IMG/VR virus record: IMGVR_UViG_3300045974_000399
Coordinates: 1 to 64,000 of that record
Length of the DNA stretch: 64,000 bases
From: a virus
Strand: one strand, 5' to 3'
Positions within the stretch are counted from its first letter, which is position 1, and every line of letters starts with the position of its first letter. Below are positions 1-8,369 of this stretch, piece after piece. The notes under the pieces were generated by a model. The model was not told the origin of the DNA. It made no database searches and was given only the letters and a program-made list of their open reading frames with translations. Both the position numbers and the translations under genes were made by a program.

Positions 1-699
1 TCAAAAAATGAAGTATCCAGACTACACCATCTCCCAGAAATAATTGTACAGGTTTCTGAGGACACTGAAGAAGAAGCTTATCTAAACAACTGTGCCCTGA
101 TGCTTGATGCAATAAAAGTCGCTGTTCCTTTTGTAGTAAAGCATGACTGGCTTGCCTTACTTGGAGATGTAATAACACCTGACACCGAAGTAAGGCTACC
201 ATACCCGATATGTGCTTTTGAGTTCCTTATAAATGGCTGTAGCTTAACGCTGGTGCTTATCGAACACGGGCCCATACTTAGAGCTTTTTGTATTGTAGTA
301 AAGAAGAGCGCCGCGGCTTGGGAGGTTAAACCGAATGTAAAAACAGATACTTTTACAGTACCTATATACCAGTATGCACTAAACCAGGCAAAAGCAATAT
401 GTATTGCCTTGGAAGCCAAGGTGGCAGAGTCTCAACAAGTGGTTGCTTCTAAAGCCCTAAACAAAAAGCGCGTGGCAAACCACAAGACCCCGCTGCGTGA
501 CTATCATGTAGTTGATCTGAGTAAGCAGTTAAATCGGCCCAAAGTTTCGGTGGCAACTGGTACAGGTACTCGCAAAAGGTTACACTTCAGAAGGGGGCAC
601 TGGGGCACATTCGGACTGGACAAGCATAAGACGTGGATAGAGTGGCAATTGGTTGGAGACCCCGATCTGGGCTTCATAGACAAGCACTACAAAGTTTAA
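1..699 (+). CDS. conserved phage protein of unknown function (5' end outside window)
   Basis: The reading frame is open from the first base of the window with no stop, so the gene begins further left; 232 codons are visible. An internal ATG at 100 exists but has no good ribosome binding site, and the upstream in-frame residues look like normal coding sequence. The middle is a hydrophobic beta-rich stretch, followed by a Lys/Arg-rich linker and a C-terminal block with a His/Arg-rich HFRRGHWG motif and the ending LVGDPDLGFIDKHYKV. I recall similar C-terminal blocks in uncharacterised phage proteins, but no function is known to me. It ends 34 nt before the next gene. Confidence 0.7.
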   Translation, partial: SKNEVSRLHHLPEIIVQVSEDTEEEAYLNNCALMLDAIKVAVPFVVKHDWLALLGDVITPDTEVRLPYPICAFEFLINGCSLTLVLIEHGPILRAFCIVVKKSAAAWEVKPNVKTDTFTVPIYQYALNQAKAICIALEAKVAESQQVVASKALNKKRVANHKTPLRDYHVVDLSKQLNRPKVSVATGTGTRKRLHFRRGHWGTFGLDKHKTWIEWQLVGDPDLGFIDKHYKV

Positions 700-733
700 T
701 AACCCGCACAACACTACAGACAAGGAGACAGAC

Positions 734-1996
734 ATGAACAAAGCCACACAAAAAATCTGCGTCAAGGTTATCCCGCGTTCCGGAGAGGTAATAGTATTCA
801 ACACTCCGAAACACCGATCCAGTTCCATTCATGAGGTTATCAAGTACGGGACTTTCGTGGCGATTCAGTACAATGAAGACCGTCCATACGTCAACGCGGA
901 AAACGTGGATATTCCTAAAGACGAGTTGGCGGACTTCAGCATGGCCAGATTGGTTCGCTTAGGTGCAGGCAAAGAAAGAGCGTCTTTCGAGATCCACATG
1001 AAACAAATTCTGGGTAAGAATTACTGGCAGCATTCTGAACAGCCGAAACTCGCGCCTCCCAAACCTAAGCCGCTTACTGCGCCACCGAGAGTTGTAGCGG
1101 CTAAGCCCACGCCTGTTACTCATGCGCTTGCATCGGTACTTGAAGCTATCGGGCCACCTGCAGTAGCTACAGCTCGGGGTGCCGCTGCCACGGTACTGGA
1201 TCTGATTGACCACTCACCGGTGGTAGGTTCAGTTAGGAGGTCTACGGTACTGGATCTGATTGATAAAGGACCCGAGAAAAAACTTCCGCTGCCTGACAAG
1301 ATGCCTAAGCCCGATGTTATGTCTAAACTGCGCGCTCTGGCCCAAGATAAGTATATGCGAATTATCTTCGAGAGCCTCGCCAACAAAAAACGAGATATTA
1401 AGACCCAGACAGCGCAGTCCATTATCTGTTTCATATACCCGACAGCCAGTAAATCAGAACTCAAGCGGGAACATCTGAAAAAGTTCTTCATAGAGATGTC
1501 TTCGATGGGCTTCGGCCGATTTAACCCGGGTCCTAAAGGAGTAAGAACTAACTGCGTTAAACTTGAGACAATGCGGTTCACGTGGATTGACTGCTCAGCA
1601 AGAGCCGTATCACGCTATGCTCTGGATATGCCACTAGTAACAGGCTTACCTAAGGGTATGTACGAGGCCGAAGCCTCTAAAATAAAGCAGGTTGTAGAAC
1701 CTGAGGTGGTGGTACCGGTTGTAGAACCTGAGGTGGTGCCTGTTATTCAGGACGATGATCTGGACGATACGCCTACTCTCATACACCAGCCTCTTTCAGA
1801 CCACTTCCTGTCCAATCAAAAAGCCGCGGAAGAGGCTGCTGAGGAGCAGGCGGCCGATATGGAGCATGCCGAGGCCTCAGGTAAGCTGGACAACATAGCG
1901 GAAGTAAAAGCCTGGTTAATGGGCTTGTCGGAATCCGGGGCCCGCGGCGATACAACACTGGCGTGGTTAACATTTCACAAGCTGACAAACAGCTAG
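734..1996 (+). CDS. 420-aa phage protein with repeat-containing linkers, function unknown
   Basis: The start is set by AAGGAG at 722-727. Three parts can be seen. An N-terminal globular part (about 1-95) is followed by a Pro/Ala/Lys linker. A central region contains two copies of TVLDLID (around residues 155-180) followed by a basic helical segment of about 100 residues. The acidic C-terminal part contains a tandem VVEPEVV repeat and Glu/Ala-rich helix. The central basic part could be a small nucleic-acid-binding domain, but no family is recognised. It lies in a co-directional run with the following small genes. Confidence 0.7.
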   Translation: MNKATQKICVKVIPRSGEVIVFNTPKHRSSSIHEVIKYGTFVAIQYNEDRPYVNAENVDIPKDELADFSMARLVRLGAGKERASFEIHMKQILGKNYWQHSEQPKLAPPKPKPLTAPPRVVAAKPTPVTHALASVLEAIGPPAVATARGAAATVLDLIDHSPVVGSVRRSTVLDLIDKGPEKKLPLPDKMPKPDVMSKLRALAQDKYMRIIFESLANKKRDIKTQTAQSIICFIYPTASKSELKREHLKKFFIEMSSMGFGRFNPGPKGVRTNCVKLETMRFTWIDCSARAVSRYALDMPLVTGLPKGMYEAEASKIKQVVEPEVVVPVVEPEVVPVIQDDDLDDTPTLIHQPLSDHFLSNQKAAEEAAEEQAADMEHAEASGKLDNIAEVKAWLMGLSESGARGDTTLAWLTFHKLTNS

Positions 1997-2004
1997 GGGG
2001 ACGT

Positions 2005-2229
2005 ATGGGAACAATATGGGGGATAAGAGGGGATAATCCGGCTATTAGCCATCAGGTAGCACCGGTTACGGACCTCATACTTATGGAAGAACGCCTAAGT
2101 ATCTTGAGGGACACGCCAGGTGAACCGCATGAGACTGAACAGTACGCGTCCGTGGTAGCGTGGCAAACTCTTTGTATATTCGACCACTATAAACACCACA
2201 TAACTCCAAAGGGGGAAGATGCCACATGA
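2005..2229 (+). CDS. 74-aa hypothetical protein
   Basis: The frame is open from 1963, but the ATG at 2005 is preceded by a G-run ribosome binding site (1996-2000), so the shorter start is preferred. The protein is soluble with no recognised motif. Its C-terminal half (YASVVAWQTLCIFDHYKHH) is probably helical. Its stop overlaps the start of the next gene (ATGA at 2226-2229), which suggests translational coupling to the membrane protein downstream. Confidence 0.6.
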   Translation: MGTIWGIRGDNPAISHQVAPVTDLILMEERLSILRDTPGEPHETEQYASVVAWQTLCIFDHYKHHITPKGEDAT

Positions 2230-2489
2230 TAAATTGGTATGTTCTGGAAGCGGCGGTAACCACGCTGTTTGAATTACTAGCCGAAGTAATATCGGTAATA
2301 GTAATCTGCATCAGTGTTCCCGCCGCGATAGGATCTGTGGTCTTATTGGCCCTGTCCTGGAAAGAAATGAATGCTGTAGATGAAGAGGACGGAAAGACAT
2401 CAAAGGTTAGGAAATACATTTTGATAATCATCCTATGCCTTCTTTTGTACTTTCTTGCCCACAATAAACTTTACAACCACAAACTTTGA
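2226..2489 (+). CDS. 87-aa two-helix membrane protein
   Basis: Two hydrophobic segments are visible, at about residues 14-45 and 62-78, separated by a short acidic/basic loop. The N-terminus is short and the C-terminus ends in KLYNHKL. It starts inside the stop codon of the previous gene, with GGGGGAAG upstream. Its location among early genes rather than beside the endolysin argues against a holin, although small size and two helices would fit one. No family is recognised. Confidence 0.65.
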   Translation: MINWYVLEAAVTTLFELLAEVISVIVICISVPAAIGSVVLLALSWKEMNAVDEEDGKTSKVRKYILIIILCLLLYFLAHNKLYNHKL

Positions 2490-2504
2490 AAACGAGGTGA
2501 AATC

Positions 2505-2981
2505 ATGATACAATACCCCATTGGCCCAAAGGGTATCCTTATGGATTTAGGGAGCCCTGATAGAGAACTGATACAGATAGCAACTCAGGTTCTCATAGAT
2601 AACTCCGAAGCTGTTGATGCTCAGGGAAGTTTAATAACCAAGCGCACTCGTTTGTACTGTGCCAAACCTGTTATGCGGACCGCAGCATCTGGCCGCAAGA
2701 CCATTTTTATCAACTCAGGAGCAACGCATACCTTGGTTTTGATGGAAGGCGAGAATGACCCTTCATGGGACCGCTGGTCAAACTTCAAAGTCCGAAGGTT
2801 TGGAACAATCTTAGAAAGAAAAGGGTTGTCGGTGGTTGCTCCAATATCATCAGGTGGAGGAAACTGGATAGAGATACATTGCTATCCTGTGGAATTATAC
2901 ACCTTCGACACCTACATAGAGGACGGAAAGACAAAAGACTACATCGACCGCCCTATAATCCCTGGAGACGTTAGTCTCTAA
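2505..2981 (+). CDS. 158-aa hypothetical protein
   Basis: The start is preceded by GAGGTG. The protein is soluble and beta-rich, with no recognisable catalytic motif. It lies in the + strand gene run and is followed after 35 nt by the next gene with its own AAGGAG site. I do not recognise the family. Confidence 0.65.
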   Translation: MIQYPIGPKGILMDLGSPDRELIQIATQVLIDNSEAVDAQGSLITKRTRLYCAKPVMRTAASGRKTIFINSGATHTLVLMEGENDPSWDRWSNFKVRRFGTILERKGLSVVAPISSGGGNWIEIHCYPVELYTFDTYIEDGKTKDYIDRPIIPGDVSL

Positions 2982-3016
2982 ACAGCAGTCAAACAGCCAC
3001 AACAAAGGAGACAAAC

Positions 3017-3415
3017 ATGAAGACACCTGCAGAAAAGTTAACGCATAACCTGGAAGCAGCCGTAAGACGTCTTAGCAAGGTACGTCCTCTCCCTGAACTT
3101 CCAGACCCAACCCCGGAAGAACAAGAGCGTATCCAGTTCGTTATGGCAACCCCAAATTTTGACCTCAGGGGTCGTTCTTACATGGCTGAGATAATTCGTA
3201 GAACACCGCTGTGTACTGGGTATATGCTATTTCTCAACCAAAGATGTAGCCTTGCCTACATTATGCACCGGGATGACGTTGACGATATGGACTTCATGGG
3301 CGCAGTACCTCCGGCAGAGCGCTTCCCTATTCCCAGATACTTGTGGGAAAGGCACCCTGAGTACATTCGGCGCTGGGTATTCAAGAAGATGTGCCAGCGT
3401 TCAAACAGACTGTAG
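3017..3415 (+). CDS. 132-aa hypothetical protein
   Basis: AAAGGAG precedes the ATG. The protein is charged with a Pro-rich N-terminal third (PLPELPDPTPEEQER) and an Arg-rich C-terminus. No family is recognised. The 42-nt gap after it contains TATAATTTAAGGAG (3439-3452), in which a TATAAT hexamer sits against the next gene's ribosome binding site, so the gap may hold a promoter. Confidence 0.6.
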   Translation: MKTPAEKLTHNLEAAVRRLSKVRPLPELPDPTPEEQERIQFVMATPNFDLRGRSYMAEIIRRTPLCTGYMLFLNQRCSLAYIMHRDDVDDMDFMGAVPPAERFPIPRYLWERHPEYIRRWVFKKMCQRSNRL

Positions 3416-3457
3416 ATATTAAAGATCCATTATTTCTATAATTTAAGGAGATACAAT

Positions 3458-4051
3458 ATGCAATACGGAATAAGAGGCTTAATGCCCACAACAATAAGCT
3501 GGAATGCGTCTTCTGAAGGGGACGATATAACCAGGTTAAATGGAGATGTAGGCGAGTTTCGGCTGTTCAAAATTCTGCCCACCACTTCTCTTAACCATCC
3601 GGTTGAACTGATTGGTCTTGGGGCCCGCAGGAAGTGCAACAATATAGAGGAAGCCCAGGACTTGGCCAAGGAAAGGCTTAGACAACTCTTTTCTAGGCTA
3701 CTCGAAGAAACTATATCGGACACGCTTTCGGCTGAACTCGCGGAGTCACCTGGTCTTCTGGATAGCTTTTTGGCTATAGCCTATTACGTGCGATCCAATG
3801 AGGGCCGCGTGGATATGCGGGTAGCAAATGGGCTGAAGAATGCCTATCGGGGAGTCTTGCCACAGTCATATACTGTTCATGATCTTGTAACTACCAAAGA
3901 CCTGATACTGCTTAAGATGGAGAACTTCGGCAGACATTCCTTGCAAGCAATGCGGGCCACGATAACTGAATACTTGGAGTATCGAAAGACTAACCCGATG
4001 CCTGAGTATATAAAAAAGGGGATAGAGGGATGGCAAAGCAAGGCATACTAA
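3458..4051 (+). CDS. phage protein with RNA polymerase alpha-CTD-like DNA-binding domain
   Basis: The 197-aa product has an unfamiliar N-terminal part (1-110) and a C-terminal region (about 117-175) that follows the bacterial RNA polymerase alpha C-terminal domain closely. RVANGLKN (121-128) aligns with the VRSANCLKN helix that carries Arg265, Asn268 and Lys271 in E. coli alpha. TVHDLV (139-144) matches the TIGDLV segment. NFGRHSL (156-162) matches the N-L/F-G-K-K-S-L helix start that contacts the DNA minor groove, with Lys298 replaced by His. The alpha N-terminal assembly domain is absent. By inference the protein binds UP-element-like DNA or the contact surfaces used by alpha-CTD partners, and so modifies host or phage transcription. 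The overlap of 22 nt with the next, zinc-ribbon-like gene suggests the two are translated together. Confidence 0.75.
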   Translation: MQYGIRGLMPTTISWNASSEGDDITRLNGDVGEFRLFKILPTTSLNHPVELIGLGARRKCNNIEEAQDLAKERLRQLFSRLLEETISDTLSAELAESPGLLDSFLAIAYYVRSNEGRVDMRVANGLKNAYRGVLPQSYTVHDLVTTKDLILLKMENFGRHSLQAMRATITEYLEYRKTNPMPEYIKKGIEGWQSKAY

Positions 4052-4251
4052 CCGCTAAGGGCGATCCGATGGAAACCATGAACCTGGAGAAGCTAACTAA
4101 AAAGGTACGCTGCACACAGTGCCGAGAAAAGAAGATAGATGGAACTGAAGTAAACGTAGTTCGCGGTATGGATGAAAAGAAAAAGGTACGGGCTTACCTC
4201 TGTACGACGGAGCCCTGCATAACAAAATACTTCGCAAGTCAGTCAGAGTAA
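4030..4251 (+). CDS. 73-aa putative zinc-ribbon protein
   Basis: The gene starts inside the end of the alpha-CTD-like gene. Four cysteines form a C-x2-C (CTQC, residues 28-31) and a C-x4-C (CTTEPC, about 58-63) pair about 27 residues apart, as in small zinc ribbons. The rest is Lys-rich. A DNA- or RNA polymerase-binding role would fit its neighbour but is inference. A strong hairpin terminator follows directly. Confidence 0.6.
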   Translation: MAKQGILTAKGDPMETMNLEKLTKKVRCTQCREKKIDGTEVNVVRGMDEKKKVRAYLCTTEPCITKYFASQSE

Positions 4252-4259
4252 AGTAGTAT

Positions 4260-4291
4260 GGGCGGGTCTCTGCATTTAGTTAGACCCGCCC
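4260..4291 (+). terminator. Rho-independent terminator
   Basis: Perfect 10-bp stem GGGCGGGTCT (4260-4269) / AGACCCGCCC (4282-4291), 12-nt loop, followed by TTCTTCATTTT. It closes the transcription unit that ends with the zinc-ribbon gene. Confidence 0.85.
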
Positions 4292-4333
4292 TTCTTCATT
4301 TTCAGAATCGAGACTAAATGTGAGGTAAAAACG

Positions 4334-4792
4334 ATGGGTAATGTTCAAGTAACGCCTGATCCTGATACTTATGGGATGGTAGTTAATTTATCAACAGGTG
4401 AGATGAATAAGGTAATTTATGTTTCTAATATGATGGAGTTCCACCGAAAGCTAATGACCCGAGGTATAATTCTCACCGAAACGCATAAGGTGTTACAGCG
4501 TATATTACAGCAGGTCAGGGTTAAAGCGCTTTACCTGATAAACGTCAGAACAAATGCCATTGAAAAGCACATAGATGCCTTGCCGTTATTCTTGCCGTTG
4601 AAGGGTAAGATAGACTACTTGTATGATATGGGACGCTGTGAGACACGTCTTCAAACCGCGCTTACTCTGATGTCTGAAGAGATGGAGTGTGGGGTGGTAC
4701 TAACTACACCTAGTCCTATCTACACAGACAATCAGGAAGAAGCTATTAGAGAACGTTACCGATTGGTTTGGGACAAGCAAGACGTAACCTAA
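4334..4792 (+). CDS. 152-aa hypothetical protein
   Basis: First gene after the terminator, with GAGGTAAAAACG upstream of the ATG. The protein is soluble and predicted helical in the middle (residues 35-75). No motif or family is recognised. It is followed by a 23-nt gap to the next gene. Confidence 0.65.
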   Translation: MGNVQVTPDPDTYGMVVNLSTGEMNKVIYVSNMMEFHRKLMTRGIILTETHKVLQRILQQVRVKALYLINVRTNAIEKHIDALPLFLPLKGKIDYLYDMGRCETRLQTALTLMSEEMECGVVLTTPSPIYTDNQEEAIRERYRLVWDKQDVT

Positions 4793-4815
4793 AAACTGTA
4801 AATAAGGAGATGAAA

Positions 4816-5157
4816 ATGATTGTAATAGCAAAACTTGTATCCTCAGAATTTGTAGTTGGTGTTCTTACAGAAACAGGCTCAGTAATAACCGCCTTCATGA
4901 TTAAGCTGAAACAGATTGAAGGTGCTCCTGCGGGTGATATGCGCCCTGTAATCATGTCGTATCTAGCTCCCTTTGCACCTGCAACTCAAAGTGTAGAAGA
5001 GTTCACTCGAGACAAGGTAATGTCTACAATACCTGCACCGAAAGAACTAGTAGACGCGTACATTAAGCACACTGCAATAGGAACTAATATCATCGTGAAC
5101 ACTCCACAGATAATTATTCCAACAGCTTCTCCTTCTGCAGGAAAAGAACGTTGGTAA
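4816..5157 (+). CDS. 113-aa conserved phage protein, function unknown
   Basis: AAGGAG (4804-4809) lies 6 nt before this ATG, while an alternative ATG at 4810 touches the site, so 4816 is chosen. The N-terminus ([17 protein letters not shown]) has the alternating pattern of a small beta-barrel. The middle contains MSYLAPFAP and the end is Pro/Ser/Lys-rich. I recall similar short proteins beginning MIVIAKL in other large phages, without known function. Confidence 0.65.
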   Translation: MIVIAKLVSSEFVVGVLTETGSVITAFMIKLKQIEGAPAGDMRPVIMSYLAPFAPATQSVEEFTRDKVMSTIPAPKELVDAYIKHTAIGTNIIVNTPQIIIPTASPSAGKERW

Positions 5158-5233
5158 CGTATTGGGCCGTGTATCGGCCTCGTTCTTAGGAGCGAATTCC
5201 ACACACGTAGTAAGAAAGAGAAGGAGTAGTAAC

Positions 5234-5437
5234 ATGGCACAGGGAACGGTAAAATGGTTCAACGCGGCAAAAGGATTCGGCTTCATCACACAGGAAGATG
5301 GCGAAGCAGATGTGTTCTGTCATTTTTCTGCAATCCAGAGTGACGGATTCAAAAGTCTGGATGAAGGGGATAACGTCACCTTCGATATCACCACAGGAGC
5401 CAAGGGTCTGCAAGCCACAAATGTCCGCCGCGTCTAA
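5234..5437 (+). CDS. csp: cold-shock domain protein (CspA family)
   Basis: The 67-aa product is a single cold-shock domain of typical length. It begins [17 protein letters not shown], with RNP1 KGFGFI and an RNP2 that reads VFCHFSAI, where Cys replaces the usual Val. These five-stranded OB-fold proteins bind single-stranded RNA or DNA and melt secondary structure. The ATG at 5234 is fixed by AAGGAG at 5221-5226, and an upstream in-frame start is rejected. A 76-nt leader precedes it and a strong terminator follows, so it is probably its own unit. In a phage it most plausibly aids translation or transcription antitermination of phage messages. Confidence 0.95.
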   Translation: MAQGTVKWFNAAKGFGFITQEDGEADVFCHFSAIQSDGFKSLDEGDNVTFDITTGAKGLQATNVRRV

Positions 5438-5460
5438 CACAGGGTACGCCCAATAAGAGC

Positions 5461-5507
5461 AGAAGCCCTCCTAAACCCATTTGTTAGCGGAAATTAGGAG
5501 GGCTTCT
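5461..5507 (+). terminator. terminator hairpin after the cold-shock gene
   Basis: 14-bp perfect stem AGAAGCCCTCCTAA (5461-5474) / TTAGGAGGGCTTCT (5494-5507) with a 19-nt loop. No long T-run follows, but the stem is long and sits exactly between units. Confidence 0.75.
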
Positions 5508-5524
5508 ATAGTAATGGAGGATGT

Positions 5525-5737
5525 ATGACCTATTGGCAAAGACTAGAAAAGCTAAACAGTGGAATAATGCTAGTCCCTACGCTTTTTCACTGGAAAGAGT
5601 TGTGGACTCTGAATAGCCGCCGCTGTGGAGGTCACTTCAACAAGATATTCTTTCCCCTGTATATCATCTTCATACCCTATTGCTTGGGATACACGCTTTT
5701 GGTTATGCTGGAAGCAGTATTACCTGTAAAGGAATAA
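5525..5737 (+). CDS. 70-aa single-pass membrane protein
   Basis: GGAGG directly precedes the ATG. A basic soluble N-terminal part of about 40 residues is followed by one long hydrophobic segment (IFFPLYIIFIPYCLGYTLLV, about residues 42-61). No family is recognised. Confidence 0.6.
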   Translation: MTYWQRLEKLNSGIMLVPTLFHWKELWTLNSRRCGGHFNKIFFPLYIIFIPYCLGYTLLVMLEAVLPVKE

Positions 5738-5764
5738 ACTCTATATCCAGGAGGTATACTAGTC

Positions 5765-6838
5765 ATGTCACTCGAAGTAAACTCAGGCGTAACAATTTAT
5801 CAGATTTCAGGCGGATGGATGTCAGGCGCAAGCACCGCTTACACCAGCCCAGCAGGCTCATCAACTAGCATTGTATTCTCTGGGGAGTCAAACATCGGGA
5901 TAGGTTCAACTGGAACCCTTGTTACCCCTGAAGATGTTAACCCGTCCTACGATGGAGTTCGGTCAAAAAGAAAGACCCCTGAAAGACCAGCCATACTGGA
6001 TAAGAAATTCTCCCCTGAGATATTCATCAAGTTCGTGAAATCAAAGCTCAGCAGTCTGGAGCAGCTTGAGGTGGAGTTCGCCATAAACAAGATGGGCCGT
6101 ATGCTCATGGCCGCGAAAGAAATACAGCAAACAGCCCTACATGAACAGCTTGCACTTCGCTTGGCAATTGCGGTACGTGAACAAGAAGCGCGTGCCATCG
6201 GCTGCGGTAGAAGCCTAAACAAAACGGTGATAAAGAAGTATATCACCAAGGTCGAAGATCGTGTGGTTAAGTTCGACAAGTTCGAGAATTTCCCGCGTGT
6301 TGTTCCTGCGGAGGTAGCAGCGAAGATAAAAGCAGTTCAAGCTACTGCAGTGTTCGATGAGTATCATATCCTGTACGTTGACTACACCAGTGAAACCTTG
6401 GAGACGAATAAACGGAAGATTGAGAAAAAGGATCCGGTGCTGTTCGGGTGTTTCTCATTCCAGCCAGATATCATGTACTTCATTATCGACTGGATTGATA
6501 AGTATTGCGACCTCACTCTTTCCAAGCTCATCGGAGAAATACAGGTCGATGACCCTGAGTTTAAACTGGATATGATACCCCAGATAGACCAGAGTTACGT
6601 GGACAAGCTCATCCAGGAGGTTATCGACCGTGATGCTCGCCTCAGGGGCACTACACCCAAGAACTATAAGGCACTGATGGCCGAGGAAGACCGTCTGGCA
6701 GAAATCAAGCCTATCGTGGCTGACCCGGAAATAGGTACAGAACCCCTGCCACCCTTGGTAACGGAACGTGTCATTACCGGGCTGATGGCTAAAATAGTAA
6801 AAGGGCTGCGGAGAAAGAAAGATGGGGAGATTACGTAA
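5765..6838 (+). CDS. 357-aa phage protein, function unknown
   Basis: AGGAGG precedes the start. The first 60 residues are Gly/Ser/Thr-rich and low in charge, resembling a flexible or beta-stranded leader, and the rest is a charged, mostly helical domain. It includes ILDKKFSPEIFIKFVKSKL, a VLFGCFSFQPDIMYFIIDWIDKYCDL segment and a basic C-terminus. The layout suggests a structural or DNA-associated protein, but I recognise no family. It overlaps the next gene by 17 nt. Confidence 0.7.
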   Translation: MSLEVNSGVTIYQISGGWMSGASTAYTSPAGSSTSIVFSGESNIGIGSTGTLVTPEDVNPSYDGVRSKRKTPERPAILDKKFSPEIFIKFVKSKLSSLEQLEVEFAINKMGRMLMAAKEIQQTALHEQLALRLAIAVREQEARAIGCGRSLNKTVIKKYITKVEDRVVKFDKFENFPRVVPAEVAAKIKAVQATAVFDEYHILYVDYTSETLETNKRKIEKKDPVLFGCFSFQPDIMYFIIDWIDKYCDLTLSKLIGEIQVDDPEFKLDMIPQIDQSYVDKLIQEVIDRDARLRGTTPKNYKALMAEEDRLAEIKPIVADPEIGTEPLPPLVTERVITGLMAKIVKGLRRKKDGEIT

Positions 6839-7061
6839 CTACCTTGAAATAGACTGGGATAGAAATCCTCCGCTGCATTACGATGACCAGACACTTTCAG
6901 AAATGGCGGAGTTTCCGGTAAGGGTGTTCCTTGATGCCTCAGAGATGGCTAAGGAAGGAACGGATACTCCACTATTTCTGTTCATTGATGTAGACCTAGG
7001 TGAATGTGTCTGGTTTAACCCCGTAAAGATGTTACTAAGACTACCAGGCAGACCCTGGTAA
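6822..7061 (+). CDS. 79-aa hypothetical protein
   Basis: It starts within the end of the preceding gene, with GGAGAAAGAAAG before the ATG. It is an acidic soluble protein with no recognised motif. Confidence 0.55.
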   Translation: MGRLRNYLEIDWDRNPPLHYDDQTLSEMAEFPVRVFLDASEMAKEGTDTPLFLFIDVDLGECVWFNPVKMLLRLPGRPW

Positions 7062-7077
7062 TAAAAGGAGAACTGTC

Positions 7078-7392
7078 ATGCTTACCACGCTATTCGCTAT
7101 TGACCCAATGCTCGTTACCTTCTGGCTAATGCTTCTGGTTATGTTTGCCCCTGTCTTACTTATTGTGGTGATGGCAGTGTTAGCCATAATACTCGTTGCC
7201 TTTGTTGTGGTATTCGCCGTGGCCTTCGTTATCTTTACGATAGTAGCCGTAGCCCTCATAACTATTTTGGCTATGCTTTCATACCCCACTATTTACTTCC
7301 TTTATCTGCGTACACCTGCCAAACGGCAGTCATGGAAAGAATACATTGCCAAACTTCGCAGCTTTAAACCGATACCTACTGAAAAAGAGTAA
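7078..7392 (+). CDS. 104-aa highly hydrophobic membrane protein
   Basis: About residues 12-75 are almost uninterrupted Val/Ile/Leu/Ala/Phe and would form two or three transmembrane helices. The last 30 residues are basic and cytoplasmic-looking (TPAKRQSWKEYIAKLR). AAAAGGAG precedes the start. Function unknown. Its stop is 12 nt before the thymidylate kinase start. Confidence 0.65.
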   Translation: MLTTLFAIDPMLVTFWLMLLVMFAPVLLIVVMAVLAIILVAFVVVFAVAFVIFTIVAVALITILAMLSYPTIYFLYLRTPAKRQSWKEYIAKLRSFKPIPTEKE

Positions 7393-7404
7393 TTGGAGGT
7401 CACT

Positions 7405-8139
7405 GTGTTCATTACATTTGAGGGTGGAGAAGGCGTAGGAAAAACTACCCAGATAAGACTAATAAAAGACGCCCTGGAACTAAAAGGTCATAGCGTTACG
7501 ATGACACGGGAACCCGGGGGTACTTCAATAGGCGACCAAACTCGTGCTATTCTACTGGACGCTGCTAATAGCAAAATGCACCCAATAACTGAGCTACACC
7601 TGTTTCATGCTCAGCGCTCTCAGCATGTCCGGGAGTTAATTTGGCCCGCCCTGAAAAGAGGCGAAATAGTGTTGTGCGACCGCTTTGCTGATAGCACGAT
7701 AGTATATCAGGGATTCGCCCGTGACGTTATGGATCCGGTTACTATCGTACACCAAACAGAAGCACTTCTGGAGTTCCGGTGGCCGGATCATACTATTATA
7801 TTCACGCACCCGAATCCAGTCATACCTTTGGAGCGAGCGCGGGCCCGTTGGAAACCTGTTGCAGAACCTACAAATGTAGTTCAACTAAATGAAGCCCGCT
7901 TTGATATGATGACGCTTAAGTTACACCTAGCGGTCTTTGATACCTTTGAGAATAAGCTTGAAGCCTTATTCCGAGAAATGGGTCTTGAACGGCACAGAAA
8001 TTTTGACTACGTTGATGCGTCAGGTTCCTCTGCAGAAGTAGCGGTCTTAGCGTTGAAGTCGGTGGAAGACGCTCTTAGCCGGAAAAAGGATTCCGAGGCT
8101 AATAGCCGTTACACAATGCGAGGTGGGTCATGGCGATAG
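7405..8139 (+). CDS. tmk: thymidylate kinase (dTMP kinase)
   Basis: It phosphorylates dTMP to dTDP with ATP. The P-loop GGEGVGKTT is at residues 7-15, followed by the family signature TREPGGT and the DRFADST motif (DR[YFH]) that positions the base and Mg2+. The Arg-rich RARARWK segment is in the place of the LID. The GTG at 7405 is chosen because GGAGG (7395-7399) lies just before it; an in-frame TTG at 7393 would place that site inside the gene. At 244 aa it is slightly longer than the usual 205-215, with a basic tail of about 25 residues. Together with ThyX downstream it gives the phage its own dTTP supply. Confidence 0.95.
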   Translation: MFITFEGGEGVGKTTQIRLIKDALELKGHSVTMTREPGGTSIGDQTRAILLDAANSKMHPITELHLFHAQRSQHVRELIWPALKRGEIVLCDRFADSTIVYQGFARDVMDPVTIVHQTEALLEFRWPDHTIIFTHPNPVIPLERARARWKPVAEPTNVVQLNEARFDMMTLKLHLAVFDTFENKLEALFREMGLERHRNFDYVDASGSSAEVAVLALKSVEDALSRKKDSEANSRYTMRGGSWR

Positions 8140-8363
8140 TCAGGTGGGATAAAGCTGCAAGGGGTAGGACAAACAAGACCGACAAGGTGGATGCCTTCCT
8201 AGCGGAAGTAATAGCGGTTAGTCGTAAGCACGGAATGAGCATTAGCCACGAAGACAGTAACGGTGCTTTCATCGTTGAGCCTTTCTCAGAACACAATGCT
8301 GAGTGGTTAAATATGGCGTGCATATCCTCCGCCAAGGATACCTATATTCCAGGAAGGAAATAG
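8130..8363 (+). CDS. 77-aa conserved phage protein
   Basis: It overlaps the kinase end by 10 nt, with GAGGTGGG upstream. The core FLAEVIAVSRKHGMSISHEDSNGAFIVEPF is a block I recall in many phage hypothetical proteins, with no known function. The protein is small, soluble and mixed alpha/beta. Confidence 0.7.
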   Translation: MAIVRWDKAARGRTNKTDKVDAFLAEVIAVSRKHGMSISHEDSNGAFIVEPFSEHNAEWLNMACISSAKDTYIPGRK

Positions 8364-8369
8364 CGCAGC

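Noticed and set aside
5165-5179. Small hairpin GGCCG/CGGCC in the cold-shock leader as a terminator or thermosensor
   Set aside because: The stem is only 5 bp and lacks a T-run. It was not listed as a feature, though the leader could be regulated.
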